From contig JAZKJV010006038.1 of NCBI GenBank assembly GCA_037367405.1, positions 680,479 to 744,478 of the forward strand: DNA of 64,000 bases, read 5' to 3'. The position numbers and the translations under genes are program-made. This DNA comes from Ottelia alismoides. Its lineage: Eukaryota; Streptophyta; Magnoliopsida; Alismatales; Hydrocharitaceae. The number at the start of each line of letters is the position of its first letter. Position 1 is the stretch's first letter. Below the pieces are notes generated by a model. The model saw nothing but the letters and a program-made list of their open reading frames with translations. It was not told the origin of the DNA and did no database searches. Positions 40,001 through 46,805 of this stretch are shown here, in pieces.

Positions 40001-42518
40001 CCGCTGAATCAAAGTCTTCCACCACTGAAGCAGCTATCCGGATTTTCGACGAAGAAAAATGAGAAAAAAGGAGCATCAACGATGAAATACTTGTTATTCA
40101 ACACATCACAGATCAGATAGTACCTTCAGAATCAGTCATCTCACCATCCCCGACCTTCCCGACGCCTCCCCTGCCTTGCCAGGTAAACCCCCTACCTCCC
40201 CTACCCTTTCCCGTTGCCCCCACGCTCCCAGAAAATCCCCCAGCACCACCGACCCTCCACCCCCTTCCTCCTACCTTCTCGCAGCCTTCCCCACCCACCA
40301 TCCCAACACCGACCCCACTGTCAGGCCCCTTACAAGCCCTCCTCGCCACCCTACAAACTTCCCAGCCCTGTCGTCCCCTCCCACCATAACTGCACCTCCC
40401 ACTGCAACTGCACCACCAGCCCCCATCCTCCCCCTCGCTTACCCACGCCGCACCTTCTCCCTCTCGCAGCTCTACTTTCCCTCACCGCCTCCACCTCCTC
40501 CCTACGACGTCGTTGACCCCCCCTCCTTGTCTTTGCTCGCTCAATGCTGCCGCCACCGCCATCCTCGCTCGCCCACTACCCCGCTAAACTATCCTATAGC
40601 CCCTCACCGCATCCCTCCCCCGTTGCCTCCTGACCCAAGGCTACCGCAACTGCCTCTCTCCCCCCACACACCTCTACACCACCGATGCCATCCCGCCATC
40701 CTGTCTCCCTTCTCGCCACGTTGTCGCAGCTGTTGGAGTCGAAATGACCGCTACAACTACTACTTAAAGGAAGAAGAAACCCTCGATGGGTGTTTCCCCG
40801 CAAAGGGATCTGAATCCCATACGATGCTTGATTGGGAATTAATTTTGAGAAATTACAGGAAAGGCCCCACTTACAAAAGTTTGTATTCAAAGAGGAAATT
40901 CGAAAGCTCCTCTTACAAAAGTGTTTCAAATGAAGGGGTAGAACATTTTTAACCATACCCCGCAGTGGAAAGAAATTAAAACGTAACGTTAAAAAGAATC
41001 TAATTGGGAAGTTTGAAGCTACAATTTCGAGATCGAATTCTCCAACAACACGTCGAAGATCAAGCAATTTGTTGGGAGATGAATTTTTCAATGCAGCGCG
41101 AAATTAATAAATATAGCTTAATTTATTTATGTTTGTTGTTAGTTAGGTCCCAATTTTATTATTGAGTTGTTGCAATTTTTATTTAAATAAAAGAGATCGC
41201 ACGTGATCTCAATTAGTGGTCAAATGAGGTATAGTTAGAGTCGATTAGGATAAGTTAGAGTCAAATTTGAATTTTCTTTAATCACATCCCTCCTATATAA
41301 AGGGGTGGCAGTATATTATTTTTAAACAAGTGAGGTTGAATTAAAATTGAGATTTATTTCATATCTCATTCCTTTATCTCTTCTCACTCCACACGATCTT
41401 TGCGATTCTTCCCCGAACCCCTTGCATCCGACGGGCCTTCTCTTTTTCCTCCCTCCAATTTCTTCTCCACCAATTATTTCCACCATCAAATATTTATTTT
41501 TCGCCGCTGCGAATTCTTATTTGCATCAGTGACGTAGCTCATGATTCTGGAGTCCGATTTTTTTAACATTTTCTAGATTTTGTTTTGATAAATAGCCCAG
41601 GAAATCTATCGGTAAACCTGGGGAAAAATACTAATGGAACTCACATGCGCACCCGGATAGTTGCAGTTTGTGCAATTTCTTTCTTTCCAAAGTTGATTGT
41701 TAAGACCCGTTGAACTGTGCTGCTGTGGGCTTTTCGAGTTTTACTAGTATTGGAAGGACCATTTGTGTTTTGCAATGTGCATTGTATGTGAAGAACTGGA
41801 GTGGTATTATTTCCAATGACTGAAGCCAAATACTTTTGGAAAAAAGACAGAGAGCTGTGAATACTTCGATGTCAGAAAACCTTTGAGCATAGAGACCATC
41901 CCACGTTTCGATGTTTTGCATGTTAGAAAATTTTGCTTGCTAGCCAGATAAAGATTGGAAAGAAAACCAAACAATTGTACCAGAAATATGTTAATACAGA
42001 AGTCCTCTCTTCAGGAGGTGCAACAGCTGCCATGGCAATCTTTCTTGAAGTTTCTCTCACTTATCTCATTATCTGTATGTTTGTGTTTTACTTGATGCGC
42101 TTCATCACCCTTATCGAGCTGTTGTAAAAACTTACTCTAATTGTTCTTCAGGTCGCAGCACCAGAACAAATCTTCCGCCATGCTGGTGCTGCAATCACGG
42201 TTAGACCAACTTGAGATGGCACGCCAAGCGCAGATGAAGGCTGAGCATACACAGTCTCTAACAGATAACAGTTGGGGAAACCAAATCCGTACTTATGTCT
42301 TGCATGTAAGCACTCGGAACCTTCTTCCGACCAATTTTTCATTATCCATGTGACTGGATTCATCATGACTTGTGTGCTTGCTTTAGCCTTATCGGATGGT
42401 CAAAGATCTCCGAACCAACTACGAAGTTTCAGATCCCGACGCTGTCCTCGAAGGTGAACTTGACCCCTTCATTCTCAGCTTCTTATCTGCCTCTCTAGAC
42501 AAGGATGAAGATGAATGA
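9900..42518 (+). CDS. PRFB: peptide chain release factor 2, organellar (PrfB family), 5'-partial
   Basis: A class I release factor that recognises UGA/UAA stop codons in an organelle ribosome and triggers peptide release. Visible exons are 9900-10030, 10709-11013, 42152-42305 and 42387-42518, about 240 residues of the C-terminal two thirds. The order of motifs is [10 protein letters not shown], then VRISPFDS (SPF anticodon tripeptide), GGAGGQHVN (GGQ catalytic loop), [15 protein letters not shown] across the long intron, [11 protein letters not shown], and a C-terminal [11 protein letters not shown] block ending DKDEDE-stop. Intron phases agree at every junction. SPF and GGQ are both kept, unlike the PrfB3 type that serves plastid mRNA stability, so a true RF2 is likely. 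The wording of the motifs resembles the mitochondrial PrfB2 clade more than plastid PrfB1, which is a family-level inference. N-terminal exons and the transit peptide are not in the first 9.9 kb. A broken pseudogene is unlikely, because splice sites and frame are intact. Confidence 0.88.
10031..10708 (+). other. release factor intron (678 bp)
   Basis: Begins GTCATT and ends TTCCAG. It is AT-rich and no repeat is recognised in it. Confidence 0.85.
10709..11013 (+). CDS. PRFB: release factor exon b with SPF and GGQ motifs
   Basis: Starts with AGG GCA ACT (R-A-T). It contains [15 protein letters not shown] and [18 protein letters not shown], the stop-codon-reading and peptidyl-tRNA hydrolysis motifs. 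Ends GAA AG|GTATTG at 11013, phase 2. Confidence 0.92.
12106..12127. repeat. 22-bp perfect palindrome
   Basis: GTGGGTCTATA is followed directly by its own reverse complement. It could form a cruciform or be the centre of a decayed inverted repeat. Confidence 0.85.
12217..12284 (+). repeat. compound microsatellite (CATA)n (CA)n (TA)n
   Basis: The tract runs from imperfect CATA/CATG repeats through about eight CA units to TATATATA. It is likely to be length-variable. Confidence 0.95.
13343..13748. mobile_element. MITE, 406 bp, with 9-bp target duplication
   Basis: The 9-bp direct repeat AAAAAGTAT flanks it at 13334-13342 and 13749-13757. The ends form an imperfect inverted repeat: GTTGTAAAAGTCG at the left, and at the right the reverse complement of GTTGCAAAAGTCG. 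Both GC-rich arms are built from short CGACTAnnn/CCGATTAnnn words around an AT-rich centre. The 9-bp duplication suggests Mutator-like mobilisation. A decayed relative of one arm occurs at about 25830-25930. Confidence 0.8.
13758..14726. other. intron sequence, nothing recognised
   Basis: AT-rich, with no frame of note. The part around 14190-14290 has GAGGCAT words suggesting a decayed repeat. Confidence 0.4.
14727..15030 (+). repeat. 5' LTR of the copia-like element
   Basis: It starts TATTGGAGTATG where the 3' LTR has TGTTGGAATATG, and ends TTTCTACA. It shares the block GGGCTTCGGTTTGTC/TATATAAGAAGCCCC with the 3' LTR, including the TATA-like box near 14834. Confidence 0.85.
15031..15042 (+). 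other. primer-binding site of the copia-like element
   Basis: TGGTATCAGAGC directly follows the LTR end CA, as usual for plant copia elements primed by tRNA-Met. Confidence 0.92.
15043..16863 (+). other. interior of the copia-like element, left part
   Basis: No gag or pol is recognised. An open frame covers 15373-15644, and GC-rich sequence with alternating GGGCCC/CCCGG words lies at 16240-16390. The latter may be a separate small repeat. Confidence 0.5.
19466..20731. mobile_element. ATATCG-rich element inserted in the hAT transposase
   Basis: The interrupted hAT codons define the borders, with an 8-bp flank GCTGCAAC (19458-19465) and GTTGCAAC (20732-20739). The left end, CATAGAAGGCCATATCG, matches the left end of the 199-bp element at 25086. 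Both ends are dense in CGATAT/ATATCG words. The middle contains a GC-rich block (19790-19905) and two diverged copies of a roughly 155-bp unit (about 20315-20470 and 20470-20590). No transposase is seen, so it is a non-autonomous DNA element of uncertain superfamily. Confidence 0.72.
19790..19905 (-). repeat. GC-rich LTR-like fragment, inverted relative to 35275-35390
   Basis: The block with TAGGGGGAGCGCAC and the flanking GGCGCTGCCC matches, on the opposite strand, the block at 35275-35390 that belongs to an LTR. It stands out sharply from the AT-rich element around it. Confidence 0.65.
20950..22236 (+). pseudogene. 5'-truncated L1 LINE, 3' end (RT thumb and zf-RVT)
   Basis: The 10-bp target duplication ATATTTACAT is present at 20940-20949 and 22237-22246, and the fragment ends in an A-rich tail. 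The translation contains [18 protein letters not shown] and MPVGGEKK (RT thumb), [19 protein letters not shown], and [18 protein letters not shown] (zf-RVT). Stops and shifts are frequent. It is inserted just upstream of the hAT transposase start, in the opposite direction to that gene. Confidence 0.88.
22637..23592. repeat. tandem duplication, two units of 478 bp
   Basis: Unit 1 is 22637-23114 and unit 2 is 23115-23592, nearly identical. Each unit contains the last roughly 275 bp of the hAT element, its 8-bp target duplication and about 200 bp of the copia-like interior. The duplication therefore happened after the hAT inserted. Confidence 0.93.
24050..24360 (+). repeat. 3' LTR of the copia-like element
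   Basis: Starts TGTTGGAATATG after the polypurine tract and ends CGTTTCTACA. It is 311 bp and clearly related to 14727-15030, with several substitutions, so the insertion is old. Confidence 0.88.
24455..24600 (+). repeat. tRNA-derived SINE-like fragment
   Basis: TGGTCTGGTGG (24462-24472) resembles an A box, and GGTTCAAATTC (24505-24515) is a good B box at the expected distance for an internal RNA polymerase III promoter. The fragment does not fold into a normal tRNA, and no clear target duplication was found, so it is a SINE piece or a tRNA pseudogene. Confidence 0.5.
24601..25077. other. intron sequence, nothing recognised
   Basis: AT-rich, with no gene. The words around 25030-25050 (CAGCACAGCTAATGG) recur at 25290-25310 and 25360-25375, on the far side of the MITE. 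Confidence 0.4.
25086..25284. mobile_element. ATATCG-rich MITE, 199 bp
   Basis: The 8-bp target duplication ATTGTCAC is present at 25078-25085 and 25285-25292. Inverted ends are CATGGAAGG and CCTTCCATA. The interior is almost entirely CGATAT/ATATCG words and can fold back on itself. The 8-bp duplication fits hAT-type mobilisation. It belongs to the same family as 19466-20731. Confidence 0.85.
25293..26488. other. intron sequence with MITE remnant
   Basis: No gene. At about 25830-25930 a stretch with GTCGGCTAGAG and CCGACTAATCGAT, ending GACTATTGCAACACT, matches one end of the 13343-13748 MITE family. A CT/TA microsatellite lies at 25732-25760. Confidence 0.5.
26498..26670 (+). repeat. left MULE terminal inverted repeat
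   Basis: It matches the reverse complement of 30620-30792 over about 170 bp, with shared blocks GGTTTACATAAAT, ATCTGGATGCTA, CGACACCGTCTAAT-like and CAGGGGAAACACAT. It also contains small palindromes such as GGTGTCGCAT...ATTCGACACC. Confidence 0.9.
27015..27975 (+). pseudogene. mudrA-type transposase, N-terminal part only
   Basis: The first frame (27015-27314) gives an N-terminal region with [17 protein letters not shown] and [15 protein letters not shown], typical of plant MURA N-termini. A second frame (27337-27642) is an acidic linker ([17 protein letters not shown]). From about 27700 comes the Mut DNA-binding domain: [16 protein letters not shown], later [11 protein letters not shown] and a GPHTC-like block near 27920. 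The sequence then jumps to the mobile-domain gene; the DDE catalytic domain and zinc finger that should follow are missing. It cannot catalyse transposition. Confidence 0.78.
28030..29910 (+). pseudogene. plant mobile domain (PMD, MAIN-like) gene, decayed
   Basis: The opening [16 protein letters not shown] is the usual start of transposon-borne PMD proteins. The core follows: [11 protein letters not shown], then after a stop [19 protein letters not shown] and [18 protein letters not shown] (about 28330-28470), then [30 protein letters not shown] and [16 protein letters not shown] (28700-28860). A tail rich in RG and acidic residues runs near 29740-29900. Introns are likely between blocks, and several stops are present. 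PMD proteins related to MAIN/MAIL1 act in plant silencing and meristem maintenance, and TE-borne forms are known; this one is a remnant of an element gene. Confidence 0.8.
30395..30700. repeat. ladder of five palindromic units at the MULE right end
   Basis: Units of about 65-75 bp each start with a (T)CCAGG-like word and contain an inverted pair: ATCGCAT...ATGTGAT, ATATCGCAT...ATGCGATAT, ACACATAT...ATATGTGT, GGTGTCACAT...ATGTGACACC. The innermost units are less like the left end, and the outermost are part of the terminal inverted repeat. Confidence 0.8.
30620..30792 (-). repeat. right MULE terminal inverted repeat
   Basis: Inverted partner of 26498-26670; see that entry for the shared blocks. 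It ends GGAATTTCCCTC immediately before the target duplication. Confidence 0.9.
30802..31349. other. intron sequence, possibly decayed LINE
   Basis: No clear domain. On the minus strand there are short open pieces ([20 protein letters not shown]) that could be the N-terminal part of an L1 ORF1 or a chance frame. It is left unassigned. Confidence 0.3.
31350..33915 (+). pseudogene. RTE-like LINE (endonuclease and RT), 5'-truncated and decayed
   Basis: Plus-strand translation gives endonuclease blocks [45 protein letters not shown] and [13 protein letters not shown] (31350-31760). RT blocks follow: [20 protein letters not shown] (32505-32570), [23 protein letters not shown](V)EKAYD (about 32865), [11 protein letters not shown] (33040) and ADDIMLIDE (about 33140). 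The 3' end carries the typical GGCTTTGTTGTT tail near 33890. Stops and frameshifts are frequent. The first part overlaps in family and content with the minus-strand fragment at 2541-3760. Confidence 0.85.
33920..35110 (-). pseudogene. L1-type LINE RT fragment
   Basis: On the minus strand the blocks [23 protein letters not shown], an [12 protein letters not shown] YADD region, an [17 protein letters not shown] stretch and MMARFFWS near 33930 follow the order of plant L1 reverse transcriptases. Many stops are present. It directly abuts the 3' end of the RTE-like LINE. Confidence 0.6.
35275..35650 (+). repeat. solo LTR-like fragment with TATA box
   Basis: It contains the GC-rich block also found inverted at 19790-19905, a TATA box (ACTATATAAACTCC near 35455), and the transcribed part CAGTGAAAATCGATCGCC ... 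GTGTTTGCATCTTG that is typical of plant LTRs just before the primer site. No primer site or interior follows, so it is a solo or truncated LTR. Confidence 0.6.
35651..36305. other. intron sequence with one unexplained minus-strand frame
   Basis: A minus-strand frame (35925-36224) gives [20 protein letters not shown] and further residues without a recognised family. A 9-bp stem (36280-36288 with 36297-36305) lies right at the start of the C-rich repeat array. Confidence 0.35.
36306..37305 (+). other. C-rich proline-coding region, unit A
   Basis: The plus strand is strongly C-rich and G-poor. Several overlapping frames are open and encode Pro/Ser/Thr-rich sequence (for example [20 protein letters not shown]). 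No domain is recognised. The opposite strand gives Gly-rich frames, which are a mirror of composition. The element-like position and repetition in units B and C argue for retroelement cargo, not a host gene. Confidence 0.5.
37339..37632 (+). CDS. short basic protein before the LTR, unit A (97 aa)
   Basis: Runs [19 protein letters not shown] ... [20 protein letters not shown] ... [19 protein letters not shown]. The stop codon lies inside the first bases of the LTR. Equivalent frames are at 39043-39327 and, broken, at 40826-40952 and in copy D. It is lysine/arginine-rich with no known domain. It may be the leftover C-terminus of a lost polyprotein or a separate small protein. Confidence 0.45.
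   Translation: MYDWELIWRNCWKGLPYKSLYSMGKFKSSFSKIVSNEGIEHLQPHPSVERNYKRNVENDLIGKFEAANSRSNSPMTCRRSCNSSGDEFFKRRRIDLA
37620..38066 (+). repeat. LTR A of the array
   Basis: Starts TGATCTA and ends TGCATCC, both one or two changes from the family ends. A TATA box is at about 37832. It is followed by a mutated primer site (ATATCAAAGC). Confidence 0.85.
38100..38277 (+). CDS. short frame after the primer site, unit B
   Basis: [20 protein letters not shown], then [20 protein letters not shown] and a stop after EEK. It looks helical. A homologous frame lies at 39882-40061. It could be the start of a Gag, but it is too short and has no recognisable family match. Confidence 0.4.
38201..38958 (+). other. 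C-rich proline-coding region, unit B
   Basis: Two overlapping long frames (38201-38848 and 38392-38958) are both Pro/Ser-rich. That both frames stay open reflects base composition and is not evidence of two proteins. It aligns with units A and C. Confidence 0.5.
39043..39327 (+). CDS. short basic protein before the LTR, unit B (94 aa)
   Basis: Close relative of 37339-37632, ending [19 protein letters not shown] in the LTR. Confidence 0.45.
   Translation: MGFSLEKLQERPSYKSLYSKGKFKSSSYKIVSNEGVKHLQPYPSVERNYKCNVEKDLIGKFEATHSRSNSPTTRRRSSNSSGDEFFNRRRTDVA
39315..39774 (+). repeat. LTR B of the array
   Basis: Starts TGATGTA, ends TGCATCA, TATA box at about 39541. It is followed by the best-preserved primer site of the family. 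Confidence 0.9.
39777..39788 (+). other. primer-binding site, unit C
   Basis: CGGTATCAGAGC differs by one base from the tRNA-Met primer site, two bases after the LTR end. Confidence 0.85.
40140..40952 (+). other. C-rich proline-coding region and short frame, unit C
   Basis: A 258-residue frame (40176-40952) joins the Pro-rich region to the start of the basic frame ([18 protein letters not shown]), then stops at a mutated codon before the LTR. This shows the two parts can be in one frame in some copies. Confidence 0.5.
41089..41528 (+). repeat. LTR C of the array
   Basis: The left end is altered by a small deletion (ATGCAGCG); it ends TGCATCA at 41528. A TATA box is at about 41297. It is followed directly by host intron sequence. 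Confidence 0.85.
41529..42151 (+). other. 3' end of the giant intron
   Basis: No repeat is recognised. It ends in a pyrimidine tract and CAG acceptor at 42149-42151. Probably original intron sequence. Confidence 0.6.
42152..42305 (+). CDS. PRFB: release factor exon c
   Basis: It completes the Arg codon, then [20 protein letters not shown] and [11 protein letters not shown]. The donor is GCAT|GTAAGC at 42305/42306, phase 0. Confidence 0.92.
42387..42518 (+). CDS. PRFB: release factor last exon
   Basis: It follows TTTAG at 42386: [20 protein letters not shown], then [20 protein letters not shown] and TGA at 42516-42518. The preceding intron is 81 bp. Confidence 0.93.
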   Translation, partial: PYRMVKDLRTNYEVSDPDAVLEGELDPFILSFLSASLDKDEDE

Positions 42519-42900
42519 AGGAAAATTACATTTTTTGCTAACTCACCCTGGATGGATATGGACTACTTGTTTTAGTGACGCATAGTACAGTTCCTCGCGG
42601 TGCATGTGCCATTTTTGGATCCTTGCGATAGCCGGCTTCCTTGAACTCTTGTATCAATCAGTACAATGTTTAAAAATCATTATAGAAATTCAGCGAGACC
42701 GACCTTTGGAGCATGAATTATACACCTGGTATCCATGTGTAATGCTGCATGATATTAGAAATAAATTGCAATGTGCAGAATATAGATGTAAGTTGTAGTC
42801 ATATGCTGCTATTAGAGGTATAATTGCACTTGCAGATTTTGATGCCCTTCTGTTAGAATATTGCCTTGCCTTTCGCTCTTTCACGTGTATGTAACTATGT
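42519..42900 (+). other. release factor 3' UTR (approximate)
   Basis: AT-rich sequence after the stop with no repeat recognised. AATAAA is at 42760-42765; the true end is not visible. Confidence 0.55.
42760..42765 (+). promoter_or_regulatory. candidate poly(A) signal AATAAA
   Basis: Perfect AATAAA 242 bases after the stop codon, a usual distance in plants. Confidence 0.5.
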
Positions 42901-43488
42901 GAAGAATAGAGAGGATCCTCTACTGTTACAACACCTGCTGTAATGCGGGGGATCCGTTTCCATGTGAAGAGGCCTCAGGCAGGAATGGAGCCAAGATTTG
43001 ATACAGGATGCACAAATTGAAACACAATCATTTATCTATTAATGTAGTAAAATCAACTAACACAAAATAATCACAATACAAAAAGAGCATGTTAAAACTC
43101 TTTTCCAAATTCCCTTTTTATGGTTTCCTCGACGAGATTTGATGGTTTGAATTCGTTGAATAATTTATTCAGAGCTGATATTTGTAAACATATCATTTTC
43201 GATGTAAGTAATTGAGCTATCATTCTTAAGCTGGAGTTCTTATCTTGCATGAAAATGATGATCGGATTATAAATTGATAATCTCACATTTACATACGTTG
43301 CATTACTTTCTCGTTATACAATTATATGTGTTGACAAGTAGAATTACATATTTTACAGGTCATTGAAAAAAATTAATAACAAAAAATCCACAATTTCTTA
43401 ACTTTTTGTTAATACAATGAAGCTATGAATCATTAAGCAACAAAAATAACAAAAAAATCCATAATTTCAAGTGGGCCTTCTGGTACAC
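42901..43488. other. intergenic sequence, nothing recognised
   Basis: AT-rich. A minus-strand frame at 43092-43286 has no recognised family. Confidence 0.4.
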
Positions 43489-44925
43489 ATAGGGCATGAT
43501 TAGTTGGTGGGTTGGTGTAGGATGGGCTATCCCCCTTTCATATGGATGGTAAAGTGGATACCTTTATAATAGTAGGTGTTTGGTTATTGGAGTCGGTCGG
43601 GTTGGAGGTGGATGTGACTTGAATTGATGTGATGAGTGAGTTATTGTGATAATGATGGATCTATAATCATTGGGAATCGATTGTATAAAGTATTGTACTT
43701 AAATTCCAATAATTACTTTTTTATTAGAGAATTTGCAGTAAACCCTCCATACAAAATTCGTAATAAAAGCAACACTTTTAAAAGAAGAGATCGTATAAAG
43801 TGATAAATATGATTTCGTTTAAGTACCTCTGTATCAGCTATATTACACTACATGTCCCGTAATTTTGAGCTGGGAAAGTTTGTATTGTATAATTTATAGT
43901 ACACACCCTCTAACTTATTTTTAGAAAAATAATATATTTTCCAAAAGAATGGATATGTATAGAAATTAGAATATTGTATGCCTCGCTTACACAATTTCTA
44001 TGCGATGCTGAACAAATAAATATTTCTATGATTGATAAGGCAACATCCATCTTTATTTGCATACACCACCAATACTAGTAATCGTTAAACATGACATCTA
44101 CTAAAGATCACGATATATTGGATTACGATGTCAAATACATTTTGCGGGCACACCATCATTTCCTATTATCCCGTAAGGTAGAGACAATCATTCTGCCACA
44201 TGCCTAGCCCTACCATGCCATGATAGCAACAACGTAAAAAAAGACAACCGAAAAACTTCCCTGTATCACGTGTTTATCAACGATGCGGTCTTCCACAGTC
44301 TTGATTCCCGCACTTTGCATTTGCAGGCAAAGTAACTCAACCATCTCCTTCAAGGAAGATCCCGTGCCCCTTGCATCATCCAACTCTGAGTAGAGGCAAC
44401 TAAGTTTGTTGTCTTTGTCTTTTATCTATTTTACGGCACTTTCAAGTTTTCGACGAAGTTCAAAATTTTCACATCCCGCTTCCAACAATCGTCGAGTGAT
44501 AAGGAAAAACTCATCTGCCAGATTGTCCATTGTTCTTGGTACATGCGCATATAGCTATCGATGACCGTGTAGATTCGTTGAGCACACATAGAATAGCCGG
44601 CTTATCGGATCTAAGTTGCCAGCTTCGTACTTCAACACCAATAGAGTTCCGCAGCGGCACTTTGCAGTCGACTCCATTACTTGCTTCCTAGAATTTGAAA
44701 TATAAAAGATTACAAATGCAACTCATTAATTTCGTATAGTAAGTGTAACTTGTTGTGCAAGTGACAGATGCGTAAGTGAGAGGTGCACAAGTTCGACGTT
44801 AATCTTGGAAAAGTAAATTATGGTATAGATGCATGATAGAAACATAAAGTAATCAATGCGGACTACGACTGTCCCCTCCATCTATTATTCCACATTGCAC
44901 GAGCAATTCTGTCTCGTAAGACCTC

Positions 44926-45947
44926 TCACCGTTGAATGTCATCACGAAGAATGCCTACTACATGAAGTTGATCTTCATCGACGCCCTCAGGAAAGATATC
45001 TTCCTCGTCGTCATCCGATATTGAATCTCCCCCGTTAAGTTGTATGAAGTTGTGAATGATGCATGTGGCTCTAACTACGCCCCTTTGAATGTCAAAGGAG
45101 TATGATGGCATATGTCTCAAGCAGTGAAACCTATTCTTCCATACACCGAAAGTGCGCTCCACTACATTGCGCAAACAAGTGTGGCGATGGTCGAATAAGT
45201 CCTTATGATTATCATATAGACATTCACATGCCCGCCAACAGGAGGATGATATAGAACACCTCTATACGGAGCAGTGGATGTGTCCGTATTCGCGTAACCA
45301 CAGTCAACTAAGTATTTACAACCCTTAGGGACAACAAAGGAGCCTCTCTCGACCGAATCACGAAGAACAGTCATATTCGCACAAGAACCCTCCCAACCGG
45401 TAACGATGTAGGTGAATAATAGGTTGAAGTCAATAACAACCATGACATTTTGAGCTGGGAATAGTTTCCTGCATCGATATGCTCCTTGTACCTCTGGATC
45501 TACGTGCGTTGGAATGTAGGTCTCATCTACTGCTCCTATCACTCCCTGTGCCATGGAGGGAAAATGAGAAAAAGAATAGGGTACTAGAAGTAGAATAAAG
45601 GCTACACTTTACTTTGAAGTACGGGTAGTATTGAGGGTCTGCAGTGATTTTCTCGGGAGTGACAGGAGGAGCCAATCATATATACTCTTGCTCCAATGTT
45701 AATATCTTCGCAAGAACATTTTTAATGTGACGTAAAATGGTTCTGCGCTATGCTGAAATGATTCTTGGATGACTCTATTTGAATGGCCATTGGTGAATGC
45801 ATAGAGGAAGAGGCACACCTGCTCATCCACATCCATATGTCTTTTTTGTGTTAAGCGATGTTCAGATAGGACACGAACAAATCTCCTCAGCATGGGTGGT
45901 CTCATTCGAAAATTCTGAAATGTTCTATCGTCATGGCCGGCCAGCAT
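44926..45947 (-). pseudogene. PIF/Harbinger transposase (ORF2), one frameshift
   Basis: The N-terminal helix-turn-helix region (RPPMLRRFVRVLSEHRL, HSNRVIQESFQHS) at 45699-45947 is followed by EKITADPQYYPYFK. A 67-bp intron (45546-45612) precedes the DDE_Tnp_4 core GVIGAVDETYIP (first Asp), FTYIVTGWEGSCANM, YLVDCGYAN (second Asp) and LRNVVERTFGVWKNRF (Glu). The N-H-K-D-L-F-D-H-R-H block at about 45170-45215 is in another frame, so one frameshift near 45220 interrupts the core. The enzyme cuts and pastes the element; all three acidic residues are still encoded. Confidence 0.88.
45546..45612 (-). other. intron of the Harbinger transposase (67 bp)
   Basis: On the minus strand it starts GTAAAG and ends GCACAG, and joins PYFK to GVIGAVDE. 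Confidence 0.75.
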
Positions 45948-46805
45948 CTCCTTAATCCAATCACGACCACTGAGAGGGCGCGTATGTAAGGGACGTGGAA
46001 TTCATATGGCTTCTGAGTCCCACTCTTCTATAACAATAGAACCAACTATTGCAATACAGGCTATGACGAGCTGATCCCCGACATCCTCAAACGAATTGTA
46101 ACTACGCAATGACATCCCCAAGCACTGACCTATGTCATTATACAAGTGCTCCTAAGAAATCAAACAATTTCCATGATTTATGTGCATCAATAATTTACAC
46201 AAATAGAATGCAGTTTAAAAAACAAGTCATAGCTGCATCGATAAGCAGCAGGGGCAACTCAGCATATGGCAACATACGACAAGCAAACATATCTAAAGTA
46301 AATTTCCCTACATTGTGGACATGTAAACATAGCCAAAGCAGTAGTTTCCTACCAGTCATATTTCAACTCGCATGAAAACCAAAATGGTACGCTTGCATTG
46401 AAACATAGCTAAGCCGATAGCTTATTGCAGTCGCCACTCATGTTATATGCAGCATTACACATGAAAAGATGAGTAAACCTGCCGCTTACTACAAGACATA
46501 GATGCACCTGCATGAAAACCAAAACGATACGCCTGCAGCAAAGCATATTGGAACATGATTCATTGTATGAAGCATGTTATAGCTACACACATAAATTCAC
46601 AAAAGAAGGCATGTAACCAATAAATCTTACCTGCAATGCATGCAATAAAATGTTATGAAATGTAACAAATTTAGACATCCGATGAAACTGGCCTATTTTA
46701 ATAAAACTCGGATAACCTAATTGAAAGATTGTCCAACCGTGCAAAGAAAACTAGGTAAATGGTTTTTTTGAATGACATCCGTTAAGGACGAATAGTCCTC
46801 TCGAT

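Larger units (their letters stand above)
36306..41528 (+). mobile_element. tandem array of a proline-rich non-autonomous LTR element (int-LTR-int-LTR-int-LTR)
   Basis: Three LTRs (37620-38066, 39315-39774, 41089-41528) alternate with related interiors, and periods are 1708 and 1754 bp. The first interior is 5'-truncated and has no LTR before it. Each interior runs from a primer site through a short coiled-looking frame ([19 protein letters not shown]), then a very C-rich, proline-coding region of about 0.6-1.0 kb, then a short frame ending [11 protein letters not shown] at the next LTR. No protease, RT or integrase is present. Such arrays arise by recombination between LTRs of neighbouring copies. 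Confidence 0.82.
11014..42151 (+). other. giant intron of the release factor gene (31,138 bp)
   Basis: The donor is AAAG|GTATTGC at 11013/11014 and the acceptor is TTGTTCTTCAG at 42151. Joining A-G from 11012-11013 to G at 42152 makes the Arg codon, followed by S-Q-H-Q-N-K, exactly the order of the family. The interval is filled by transposable elements in both orientations; each is listed separately. Host intron sequence is recognisable only near both ends. Confidence 0.85.

Noticed and set aside
11014..42151. Two separate genes or a pseudogene break instead of one release factor gene
   Set aside because: Exon phase, splice sites, strand and protein order fit one gene exactly across the gap, and no stop or frameshift is seen in any exon.
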